Of a stretch of 64,000 nucleotides of DNA, positions 26,648 through 38,000 are shown one piece after another. The notes under the pieces are model-generated. The model had not been told where the DNA came from and did not search any database. It saw only the letters and a list, made by a program, of their open reading frames with translations. Position numbers and translations under genes: made by a program. Within the stretch, counting starts at the first letter, position 1, and every line of letters starts with the position of its first letter. The stretch spans positions 56,355,493-56,419,492 of the forward strand of contig CM046832.1 of the NCBI GenBank assembly GCA_025618425.1, given 5' to 3'. Origin of the DNA: Heliocidaris tuberculata (Eukaryota > Echinodermata > Echinoidea > Camarodonta > Echinometridae).

Positions 26648-26649
<2 letters not shown>

Positions 26650-26688
<39 letters not shown>

Positions 26689-26703
26689 ATATATATATAT
26701 GTA

Positions 26704-26762
<59 letters not shown>

Positions 26763-26816
26763 ATATATATATAAATATATATATATAAATATAAATATAT
26801 ATATATTTATATATAT

Positions 26817-26871
<55 letters not shown>

Positions 26872-26884
26872 TATATATTTATAT

Positions 26885-26977
<93 letters not shown>
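26650..26977. repeat. (TA)n microsatellite, about 330 bp
   Basis: TA repeats with occasional AAATA interruptions. A Tyr-Ile frame across it is an artefact. Confidence 0.97.
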
Positions 26978-26981
<4 letters not shown>

Positions 26982-27050
26982 CACTGGTGCATTAATGAGT
27001 GAAATGAGATCAGCCCTCCCCCCCCCCCTTTCAAAAACGCTCCGCGGCCC

Positions 27051-27086
<36 letters not shown>

Positions 27087-27156
27087 AAACGCGTTTTTGA
27101 AAGTGGGGGGGGGGGAGGGCTGATCTGATTTCACTCATTAATGCACCAGTGTAAAT
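26978..27156. repeat. Inverted duplication around a second (TA)n
   Basis: TTACACTGGTGCATTAATGA and the following GAGATCAGCCCTCCCCC block at the left are inverted at 27085-27156, separated by (TA)n. Either a palindromic element or an assembly fold-over. Confidence 0.88.
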
Positions 27157-27639
27157 TCAGTTTAAGCAGTGGGGGTATGATCGCAACATTGAGGGGAAAT
27201 TTCCAAAGTTTAGGGGCACCGATAAGGGCTATTTCTGGGAAAAAAGGGGCACCTACAACGGGAAAAATATACAATCTCTAAACATTGTCATATATACCCT
27301 ACATTGTGATTACATTTATAAGGATTTCAATTAGGTTTCTCTCTTACATGCTCTAATATAATTTACTTAAGCATTAAAGTTTGCAGTTGGGTTTGATGAC
27401 CTACATATTAATGGGCAAGCGAGCGAAGCGAGCGAGCAATTTTTAAAGATCTGTGAGGCTGCATGGTGATCAACAGCATCTTATAAAGAGAAAAAAAAGT
27501 TCTGAAAGGTGTTTAACACAGTCTCGGCATGAGAGACTGAAAAGACCTCTGTTAAATAAATAATTATATCAAATATAAATGTGAGCGAGCGTAGCGAGCA
27601 AGCTTTGACGAAATTAAAATAAAATTGCTCTAAATCGCT
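27157..27639. other. Intergenic sequence with GCGAGCGAAGCGAGCGAGC words
   Basis: The word occurs at 27418-27438 and, varied, at 27583-27602. No gene. Confidence 0.5.
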
Positions 27640-28445
27640 ATAAATTAGGAGCACAAATTATGGAGCCAGAAAAGAGGAGCCCTTATCAAGAACGATAATG
27701 GCACTTATCAAAAAAGAAAAGGAGCAGGAGTATGTCATATTAAAAAGAGCAATTATCAGAGGATGAAACATGCGGTATTTGTCGCACATGAATATTGGCA
27801 CTTTATACCAGCTGAGAGGTAAAAAGGACACTTATGAGAATTGAAAAGGGGTGTTTTTGTTTATTGTTTGTTTGTTTGTTTTTTAATAAAGGAAGAGGGG
27901 CTCTTATCAGAAGGAATTGTACTTCTTAGAAAGAAAAGGAGCCCGTTTCAAAATGAATTAAGGAAAACTTATCAGAGGTGTAAAGGGGCACTCATCATTT
28001 ATGTCAAGTGTCATTTAACAGAAGGCGGAAGGGGCACTTGTCGAATTAAAACGGGCACCTCTCAAATTTGAATAGAGGATATGGCCACAGGTAAAGATGC
28101 ACTTATCAGACGGAAAGGGGGTAATTCTTGTATCTGAAAAGTGAGAATGGAAAAAAAGGCAGTTATTGAAAGAGATTAGTAGGTACATTTAATGCAAATG
28201 ATTTAAAAGGGAATTGTCGAAGTAAAGATTTTATTAGGAGTTTTATGAGAGATGAAAAGGAAAGAGGCTCGTTTATAGAAATACAATAAAGGGAACACTT
28301 ATCAGAAAGAATAGGGGCAATTATAAGACTGGAAAAGGGGAACGTATTATAATATAAAGGATACTTGTAAATGGGGAAGGGGCACTTCTTACTAAGGGAA
28401 AGGGACAGTTGTCGAGGGAGAAGGAGCACCTCTCAGATTTTAATA
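27640..28445. repeat. Degenerate minisatellite with GGGGCACTTATCAGA units
   Basis: About 20 variable units, 30-45 bp apart, alternate a purine-rich half (AAAAGGGGC) and a TTATCAGA half. Period and sequence are loose. Confidence 0.75.
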
Positions 28446-29375
28446 GGCCTCTGGCAATTATCAATGGTAATAAAATCAAATTTTAAGATTGTGGAACGGG
28501 CAGGAATGTAAAGGAAAGGGAGCACTTATCTAAAATAATCTATGTAAAAGGGGGAACTTCTAGGATACCAAAATTCCTGAAATACTGGGGACACTGTACC
28601 CCTCCCCCCACCCCACAGCGCCTGGTTTTAAATATTCCTAATATTTCTCTAAAGAGTTGATCATTCTGAATCCTGAAAGAAGACTCATGAACTTGTTGAA
28701 GATGTGATAGATAGACTGTCATTTTAGAGAATGCTGTACAATCCCGAGAAGTCACATGAAAATATCTGAGCTTTTTTTCTACAGTTTGTTTATAATGCTA
28801 TGCTTTATTATATTAGGCCTAGATTTTGCATTAACTGTGCATTAAAGAGGCGGGGATGTATTGCCCATTTGTACAAATGGAAAACATGTTAGTAATGGAC
28901 ATGGATGAGAGATTTTGATATATAAAATCGGCAATATCGGGACATTCAAATCATTTTATTTGCATTTTATAGGGATTCTCACTACAATAACAGTCTTTTG
29001 TATTAATTTTATCAATCTTATCAATTACTAGAAATGATTTCTTCCTTGAAAATTAGGGGGGGGGATTTTTTTTAACGTGTCTACTCAAAAAAGTGGGAGG
29101 GGGGCTGCAGCCCCCCAGCCCCCCCCCCAGTTCCGCGGCCCATGATATATACAGGTATATACAAATGGATTTCATGATTGTCATTTTTGAAAAAGTAGAA
29201 TGAAATTACTGGAAGTCATATGCAAGTATTTTTGAGAATCTGTGGTTTGGTGCGGTACTTTGATGACTGATTAATTCAAAAAAATAATAAAAAATTGGAT
29301 ATCTTTTCCTGCATGTTTTACTCTCCACAGCATGAATAATCCAATTTACATTTGAATTTCGTATTTTTGAACCAA
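28446..29375. other. Intergenic sequence, G/C-run rich, no gene seen
   Basis: Contains G and C runs at 29055-29135 (GGGGGGCTGCAGCCCCCC hairpin at about 29099). Confidence 0.45.
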
Positions 29376-29630
29376 CAGGGGCGGATCCAGGATTTTGTAT
29401 AAGGGGGGCACACAAATGCAGGATTGTCAACTTTGGGAAACTGCTTGGAGGGGGATCCGCTCAGTGGGGGGGGGGTTATGGGTCCAGTTTCCTTCCATAA
29501 GCAAAAAAAAAAAAAAGGTTTTCCGTTCTAAAAGGGGGGGGGGCACAAATAAATGGGGCACAATGCATAGTTTCCTTTCAAAGGGGGGGGGGGGGCACGG
29601 GCCGGGATTGCCCCCCTAAATCCGCCACTG
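29376..29630. mobile_element. hAT-like MITE with poly-G interior
   Basis: CAGGGGCGGATCCAGGATTT at the left, and at the right the inverse of CAGTGGCGGATTTAGGGGGG, a widespread hAT MITE end type. No convincing 8-bp target duplication. Confidence 0.7.
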
Positions 29631-29650
29631 CTGAAATATGTTTTTGCTTG

Positions 29651-29697
29651 CAGCATGGGCGCAAATCCAGGGGGGACAGGGGGACAAAATCTGATAA

Positions 29698-29728
<31 letters not shown>

Positions 29729-29823
29729 TGTCAGAAAATTTTCCGACATTTCGGACGGGTACAAAATTTAAATCATGTGGTGATCCCCCCCCCCCCCGTA
29801 TTTCAAATGGATTTGCGCGACTG
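29651..29823. mobile_element. Second short CAG-ended MITE
   Basis: CAGCATGGGCGCAAATCC left, inverse CAGTCGCGCAAATCC right, around a T25 run and a C run. Confidence 0.65.
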
Positions 29824-30202
29824 GCTTGCAGTGAAAAAGCAGGAAACGGGCGGGAAAGGGTCTCTTTTTTTCATATTGAAAAACACTCCATTTGAAAATG
29901 ACTTTGTTATTATTGAAACTGAAAGACACCATAGATTTGTTGCACTAGTCATCGCATCTTAGTCTAGACCTTGGTCAATTTTCACGTTAAAATCATGAAA
30001 TTGCGGCTAAGAATTGGTCAGAGAACTGAAAGAATCGACATAAGCGATGAAGAAGCTTCGGAAAAAACGCTCAGGCAACTTTCTTCTGTCGTTGCTAAAG
30101 CTCTTAGGTAGGTTAAGTCTCGTTATGCAAGAGGACTGCAGCCAGGCTAGGGAAGCCAGTCTACGGAAATCAGTTGTAGCCATCCCCACGTCTGCCGGCC
30201 TA

Positions 30203-31458
30203 GCCCACTCACGGGACCATCACTAAATGGGGCTGTGTCAATTTCGGCCTGTCACGACCTCTAACTAAGTTGAAGAGGTAAAAACACCAATATAATCGGC
30301 AAAATTTTGAGAAAATACTTCCTTCTACATTTTAGAATGATACTCTAATTTCATGCCAGATCCTTCGATATGATCATTATCATCTTGATCAAGTGAAATT
30401 TTCAGGCTGTTTTTGGTCGGTGATCTTGCTCTTCTCCTGCACACATGTCATGATATGGGCAAGATATCACACACTTGCCTATGGCCCGGGTGGCAATTGC
30501 TCACGGTATGAAGGTAAAGAGTGTGAGGTTATCTCCAATAACCTCGCATCAGTGTGAGTGGGCCTAGCCCGAGCCCGAGGCTTGTGTATTCGCTCATTTG
30601 CTAGTGATGGATGGACGGATTCTCGCACTGCCAGTCTGCCACTCACTCGCACTTATGCCAGGTTATCATATTTAACCTCGCACTTTGTACTACTAGACCA
30701 AAAATTCTGTCTCTCGTTCGTTAGCCTTTTATTTTGGTAGGGTCGGCTCTTCACTTAGAGACAGAAATGGGCCTATCACTCTGCTGTGCAAACTTACTGG
30801 CCGCTGCCGGCCAGTCGGCATGTAGTTGGAAAATGCCGTTTTTTTAATAGTTTCACATATTTATAGAAATCAAATAGATTAGGCCTAGGCTCTAAATGTT
30901 ATAACGAATCTGTTCACTTACCAATTTGACTGTTTTATTCCTTTTAATGCTCATTTTTCAGGTAATTCAGAGTCCAAGGTATATTCTCCGTTTGAAAATC
31001 TTGCAACCGTATTCTAACTGTTATTAGTGTGTGAGTCACTGTGTATTCGGTTTGCACAGCAGATCGAACGGCCCGCTTCTGTCTCTAAGTGAGGGCCGAC
31101 CCTTAACTAAAGTAAGAGGCTAATGAATGAGACAGAATTTTCGGTCTAACTTTGTACCTTCGTACTGTGATGAATTGCCTCTCATAGCAAATGTGTGATA
31201 TTTTGCACATATGTGTGCTGGAAAGGAGCAAGATCGCCGGCCAAAAACAGCCTGAAAATTTCACTTTGATCAAGATGATAAAGGTCCTATTGAAGAATCT
31301 GGCATGAAATAAGATATTCTATCATCCTAAAGTGTAGAAGGAAGTATTTCTCAAAACTTTGCTGCTTATATTGGTGTTTTTATCTCTTCAACTTAGAGGT
31401 CGTGACCACCTCCAAAATTGATACAGCCCCACATAGTGATGGTTCCCTGAGTGACTGC
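30203..31458. mobile_element. Fold-back element with arms of about 300 bp
   Basis: 30203-30520 and 31160-31458 are inverse copies (for example TTTTCAGGCTGTTTTTGG(T/C)CGG, CACCAATATAA, GATGGT(C/T)CC(G/C)TGAG). The centre holds unrelated sequence and a nested MITE at 30691-31148. The inner words GGCCTAGCCCACTCAC (30197) and its inverse (30555) form an additional smaller pair. Confidence 0.87.
30691..31148 (-). mobile_element. MITE (TAGACCGAAAATTCTG family), copy 2, complete and nested
   Basis: 458 bp with inverted ends of about 75 bp; flanked by the exact 9-bp duplication ACTTTGTAC (30682-30690 and 31149-31157). About 90% like 24418-24837, by eye. Confidence 0.9.
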
Positions 31459-31542
31459 CACTGAGACTTCGTGGACATGGTGGGGACCCTCCTCGAGTTT
31501 TCTGAGAGTAGTTTCGTGAGACTCGTTTGCATTTCTTGGCAT

Positions 31543-31704
31543 TATCGTGGTTGAGGAAACCACTGTTCACTACGCACAGAACTTCATACTTTGCACTTCA
31601 TTCATCATTGCGTTACACGCATGGCATGGTTTCCTCATTCCCTGTCCATAGACTACACTTTATTTTTGCGTGCTAATGAACGAGTGGTTTCCTCAACCAC
31701 GATA
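31543..31704. mobile_element. Small palindromic MITE
   Basis: TATCGTGGTTGAGGAAACCA at the left and its inverse at the right, 162 bp. Confidence 0.83.
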
Positions 31705-33367
31705 TAGGCCATTTCTTTTTAGTTTTTAATATTGCTATTGTCATAGACATAGTGCAAACTCAGTCTCTATGTTGTATATCATCACAGTTGTTGTTGGTAC
31801 ATGTTACATTGGCAATCAGTTAAATTCGACTATTAATATTATCACCAACAAAATTTCATTATTATGAGTTTTGTTTGACTTCTCTCTAAATTTTTTCCAT
31901 TATTTTAATTTTTTTCCCATTATTTTATTTTTTTGGGGTAATTATTATTATTATATTTAAAAAGATATATAGTATCATGCTATGTTACCGAATCCTGCCC
32001 GTTCTAAATTGGCACCGTCCTGACAAACCTGCTCGTGTTTGAAGGTTTCTTGGAAACAAGTTTTCTATGTCTCTCGGGTGCAGACAGGGGGCTCCCTTTG
32101 GGATACCTCAATATATTGCAATTCGAAAAAAAGATAACACCAGTCTTGGTTTGAAATCAAAGAAAAATATCTTTCCCGAGGAAATTGGTTTTGTGTGACT
32201 TTATAATAACAGTTGCATATACTTTATATGTGTCCCTTCTTTTTATTTTTCAAATGCATCAACCGAAAAAAGGAGCATACAAAATATTCACAGGCATGGA
32301 TGGGGGCTCTTATACATGTGTAGAGCCTTATTTTGAACTCTACATGTATGAGTTATTTGGATTGCTATAAGCTTATCTTGAGATAAGCTTGTAGACGTAG
32401 ACATGGTACTGGTAGACTAATCCACTATAGCTTTTACGGGTGAATACGCTTCAGTAGGTTTTGTGTGTATTACTATTAGGGGGCTATGGTCCATTCTAGA
32501 TCATTCATACATGAGAGGAAAATAATTATTTAAAATTTCATTCTCAACTCTGAAACCTCAAATTTGTAGCATAGTAAGAATTGAAGAGTCCCTGAATCAG
32601 GTAATCTAGCAAATTTAAGAAAATTAAATCTTGCTTAGAGCAATTTTGTCTGTTTTTGACTAGTGCTGCAACTGTGAATGTTTGACACAGTCCCACATAG
32701 GCAAGGGCCTATGGCTATGTCCATGAGTAGATGAGGGTTAACATGGTGAAAACAAGCCTTATTTACAAACATCAGACTTGCTAACTCCAGCCTAGAGAGC
32801 GCCGAGGCCGAAAGCTTGGGTGGTGGCTCTCACTGGAGTTACAGACTTGCTAGATCTAACTCGATCTAGACAAACTTGGAATTTCTGTTACTTAGAAATA
32901 CTACTGTTGAGAACTTGAGACACAATAACATCTCCTACCACCTCCAATAGTTTTTTCTTTTTTTATTATAATTTTGTTCAATAAGCAACATGCTTGTCTT
33001 TAGACTTTATCAACCGGCAACCCTTGAAATTAGACAAAAAGTAGGAGAAATAATTTGGAGACTTATTTGGTGGCTTGACATTTCTAGTTCTGTTGCCACA
33101 ATAGATCAATTCTAGATGTTAGGCAAAATGATAAAAGTACTATATGCCTTGTGTAAAAAACCCCATAGGAGTCAAAGACTTTTTTGTTTAAAAATTGACA
33201 CTCCACATATTTCCATTTAAAAAAAAGGTTTGTCAGGTGGACTTGGTAGGTTGGGAGAATGACATCGGCTTTTACGATATAGGCCAAAATAACATTATGT
33301 AGTGAATATAATGAAGCAAAAAGTAAGTTCAATATATATGAACCGGTCTGGTGGCAGTTTTTGTAAT
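31705..33367. other. AT-rich sequence, no exon seen
   Basis: Contains the palindrome AAGCTTATCTTGAGATAAGC (32368) and an imperfect hairpin with AACTCCAG / CTGGAGTT arms (32779-32842). No coding region; probably upstream or intronic to FBXO7. Confidence 0.45.
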
Positions 33368-33838
33368 GTACTCCAATAGACCGGCTCGGTAATGTATTCA
33401 AATTTTATACATGCCTTTCAAACAAAGGTTGTTCTTGACAACTTGAAAGCTTGCCCGAGGCTTGCCGGACATACAACAGGTAATATATGCAAACTGGATT
33501 CCAAGCACTGAGGCTCATTTATAAAAAGCAGGTTAATGGAATAGCTCGTCACTAGGTACTCAGAGAAGAAATGTGCATAAATTTGTATACATTACAGAAC
33601 CGGTCTATAGGCCGGTTTACTAACATATTCAAATTTTATGCATGCTTTTTAAACAGAGGTTGTTCTTGACAACCTGAAAGCTTGCCCGATGCTTGCCCGA
33701 CATAGCAACAAGTAATGTATGCAAACTGGATTCCTAGTATTGTAGTCCATTCATTAATAACAGGTTGGTGGAATACCTGGTCACTAGGTCCTCCGGAAAG
33801 AAACATCCATAAATTTGAATAACTTAGTAAACCGGTCT
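33368..33838. repeat. Two-copy tandem repeat, period 232 bp
   Basis: GGTTGTTCTTGACAAC at 33427 and 33659, with matching flanks (TATTCAAATTTTAT(A/G)CATGC, GCTTGCC(C)GA). Partial relatives are at about 33955-34080 and 60836-60885. Confidence 0.85.
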
Positions 33839-35012
33839 ATTGGATGCCTATATTTTTTGTAAAGTGCCTATTGACAAATTATTTCATTCACCTGTTACAA
33901 ATAATCGCATTTCAATAGTCTAAATATAAACTGCATACATTACATATTGTTAGGGTAGGCAAGCCATAACGTTTGTCTGACCTAGCAACAACTAAGGTAT
34001 GCAATTTGCATTCTGGCTATTGAAATACAATATCTTGTAACTGGTGAATATTACTAGGGGGATGTAAATTTTACTGCATTACGAAAATGGTCTGTTCCAA
34101 TGCCAAGACAAGTTTGGCCTGGCATTGGGCTTTTTATCATGTAAATACCTCCATATGTGAAGAATTTGTAGAGTTCAAGTCAATACTTCTGACTAATAGG
34201 ATGCCAGGGCATTGTGAGCATACCAAAAGTGATCTATGCAAGTCCATGTCATTACTAGAAAAATGGAATGGAACAGGTGAATGGAATAGCCTAGTTAATG
34301 GCATTATGACATTTGAATACATTGCTCCTGTGTAAATGTGCTTATTGATGCTTGCTCCTGATTGGAGCATTTTTGAGGAGGGTGTGCACCAAAGCCTGTT
34401 AAGATTGGATGAGTAGCCTTAATATTCAAATGCATAAATGAAATGTTGGGGGTGCTTGCCTTTCAGTACTGCATCTTCTTTTGCATGGTGCTTTTTCAGT
34501 AGGGCGTGGACTTGAGACTACGTCTCCCTAGTTCAAGAAGGGCTTTTGCTTTTTGTATCCAGTTGGGGTTGTGGTACTTGTATGCATACTCATTTGGTAA
34601 AGATTCGGGCAGATTTTTTACTTCAGCTATAATTTTTTTGTATCAACGATAACATGGTCTCTAAAGGCAAGTTCATCTTGCTAGTTATATTTAGATGTTT
34701 TCTACATTGCAAGGTGGTGGTAACAAGGGTGTGACATAAGCTACCACTCATTGTAGCAGTATATCTTGTGCATTGTTATGGTGACTTCTCTGCAACCTCA
34801 ATAGACTTATAATGCAATTGTGTATGTACACACGTTACAGTCTCTGGCTTATTTCAGAAGATGGCTGGATAGCATGTTGTAATTTCCAGGCATTTTTTTT
34901 TTTGTTTCCAGATTGGCAAATTTTTTGATTTTTTTAATTTTTTGAACCTTGATGATAACTTTAAATTGTTGTAACATTTTTAAAATGTCTCTTGTGATTT
35001 TTATTTTATCAG
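33839..35012 (+). other. Presumed FBXO7 intron upstream of the first visible exon
   Basis: AT-rich; a TTTTATCAG acceptor ends it at 35012. No ubiquitin-like first exon (about 35-40 codons, ending with two bases of a split codon) could be recognised. Confidence 0.5.
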
Positions 35013-38000
35013 ATTAGAGCCGGGAAGCTTTGAGCTTAGCCTGAATGGGAGGGACCCAATCAACGGATCCCCAGATGATCTCCTGGAGACCTTTGGCATT
35101 GTATCAGGTGACCTGATCAAAGTTCTTGTCCCAAGCGAACCAGACCAATCACCCTCTAGCCAGAATGGGGAGACAAGCAAAGGGATGGGAGCAAAGCCGA
35201 AAAGTAGACCAAGCCCAGATACCTGCATCAATGGAAGCCTTGCCACCACCCGTGTATGCACCACGTCAGAGAGGAGACGAGAGCCTGGGGCTGCGGTATC
35301 TGAACAGGAGAGGGGTAACCATGCCACTTCGGAGGATGAGATGAGCACGGAGGAGAAGGAAGCCAGGGAACAACTCGCTAAACTTGATAGAATGGCAGAA
35401 ATGGGAGAAAAGATTTCAGAACCCATGCTTTGTAGGTAAGCACAAACACTCAAAAAAGAAATATGTTGCAATTGAATATGCAGTCCGTTATGAGCAAAGT
35501 TTGTCTGTTAATAAGATTGGGTTCTTGGATTGCACTCATGCTTGGTGCTCAAATAAACATTTGAAGATGATCTGGATTCCTAACTATTGTGTGATCTTTT
35601 GGCTAGACTTCCATATGTACCCTCCACTAAAATTGAAAAAAAAAATATGGGTATGGTAGATATTGATGGCAGAAGTACATATTAAGTAGTAAAAATGTGA
35701 GAAAACACTTAGAAATTTAAATACAGGACCATATTAATACATAGTATATACATGCATGTACTATACATACATGTATGTGTATTACATGTAAATTTGGATG
35801 TAAGACAAAGTAAGACATGACAAAATAGGTTTAGGTTTAGGGTTAGGGTTAAGGTTGTGTTTTGAAAAGTATATTTACAATCAACTCACCATTTACTTGT
35901 TGGGATCATACAACTCAGCAGCATCCTTCAAAAACATGCTGAACAGGTCATCCTCTTGATGATGCTGACGCCACATATATTCAACTAGGTGCAGATGCCA
36001 TTTGTCCCTTCTGGTATGCGTCTCACTTAACTGTCTCTTGATCTGCCACCACAATCCTTCAATAGTATTAGTATGTTGTTGGGTCTCTGGGTCCACAAAA
36101 TGTAAAGAATGGTTCACAGTAAAATGCTGGAATCCCTTCACACCTAAGTTGTCATATGCTTTCCAACAATCACTGATTATTGTTGTCCCTGGTTTGATGT
36201 GTTGTAATATTAATGGTTCCAGAGTCGCCCTATCTCTCTTGTTGTCTTGAAGAGGAACAAGAAAAATCTCTTTGGTTTCACGGCAGATGCCACCAAAAAC
36301 CCACTGTCCCTCTACGGCTCTACCACGATGATATTTACGTTTACCGAACTTCGATTCGTCGATTTCAACAGTAAATCCGGGTCCACCAATTTGATGATTA
36401 CAATTTAGTTTATTGGTCACAGCCCACTCACAGACTTCGCGACAGTAATTATAATAATCACTTATCGTCTCTGTGCTCGTAGTTACCACTTTAGAGCTAC
36501 CAGGTGAAATTGAAGGCACAGTACCAGAAGTAGAAGGTGTTGAAGATGTAGAAGGTGTAGAACTAGGAGGTGGCGTAGTACCGGAAGTAGAAGGCGGCGC
36601 AGTACCAGCAGAAGAAGAGGAAGACGTAGAACGGGATGTCGCAGATGCGGATCTAGACCTAGTACAAATAGTAGAAGCAGGTGTCACAGCCGTGTCACTA
36701 TCTGTTGATGACGTAGTACTAGATTCACCAGATGAAATGCTTGTTTCATGTATTGCACGATTATATGGCAGTTTTTGGATGAAACAATAAACAAGAAGGA
36801 GACTTCTTCGGATGGATAAGTTGGACTGTCCAAACCAAGTTCCCTTCCTGACTGGTACTTGATTCTTCTTCAACCTACACTTCTGGCGGTTGCACTGAAA
36901 GCGTACCTCGCCCTTCCGTCGACCTTTTCGCTGAATCTGCACAAAGAGGGGAAGAAAACATAAATTAGATTTTATGGGCTAGGTTTGCTTCATTTGTTTT
37001 TGTTTGTTTTTTTTTCTTTCTTTTTAGATGTAGCCTATGTCAATTACAAGTCGTAACTTACCTTGTAGATATTGTCAACACGCCGTTTGCACGTTGGGCA
37101 CTTGACGCTGGTAGCGATTAATCCGACTTCCTGAGCATAAGTAAGGGCAGAATCTTCGTCCTTAAGCTCCTTGGATAGCCTGTAAAAATTCACACCTTGC
37201 CGCCTACCGTGCCCTTTCTTCGATTTCTTAATCTTATCTGACGTAGGTGTTGTTTTCATCATAAAATGATTGATTTGTTGAACAAAGTTCACATTCGATG
37301 TCAGATCTCAAGACTCAAGAAACAAAGTGGCGGAGTAAAAGCTAGCACATGCTTTCAAACGCACGCGCATATAACAGCAAACAAAGTAGTTTTCTGCGAC
37401 AGCAGTTAGTTGTAGGTACTAGTAGGCGATATCGCCGCGATATCATTGCTATATGGCTTTATTCCGTTAGCTCACAGAACGAACAGCTGATATTTACCTT
37501 ATGAGGCTAGCAATATGAACCAAAATGCAAACGCATGCGCATATAACAGCAAACAAAGTAGTTTTCTGCGACAGCAGTTAGTTGTAGGTACTAGTAGGCG
37601 ATATCATTGCTATATGACTTTATTCCGTTAGCTCACAGAACGAACAGCTGATATTTACCTTATGAGGCTAGCAATATGAACCAAAATGCAAACGCCATCT
37701 AGTGACCGCTGTATTATAGTCTAAGCCACCTATATTAATGTTAAAAACCCTACAGCTATCATCTCTCATCCGTGGATACATGGTGTAGTCGGAGGTCTGC
37801 CATCCTCGAGGTTCCAGGTTCGAGTCCCAACGCTTCCTTCCAAAAATTTCATTGTTCTTTATTATATGAATATGTATAATATGCAAATGCAAATTAATCT
37901 ATGACATGAATATTAATGAATGTTTCCTCACAGATACTTGCAGAGACAGATATGGTGAGAGAGAGAGAGTGAAAGAGATAGGGACAGAGAGAAATATACG

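Noticed and set aside
26680..26868. Tyr-Ile repeat frame
   Set aside because: Pure (TA)n microsatellite.
32366..32392. AGATAAGCTTATCT-type palindromes (also at 24844 and 42551) as a regulatory site
   Set aside because: Short AT-rich palindromes at unrelated places; no constant context.
35829..35862. Interstitial telomere as a chromosome-fusion mark
   Set aside because: Only about five degenerate units; too short to argue for a fusion.
36473..36790. 105-codon plus-strand acidic frame
   Set aside because: Antisense shadow of the Ser/Thr/Pro stretch of the Merlin transposase.
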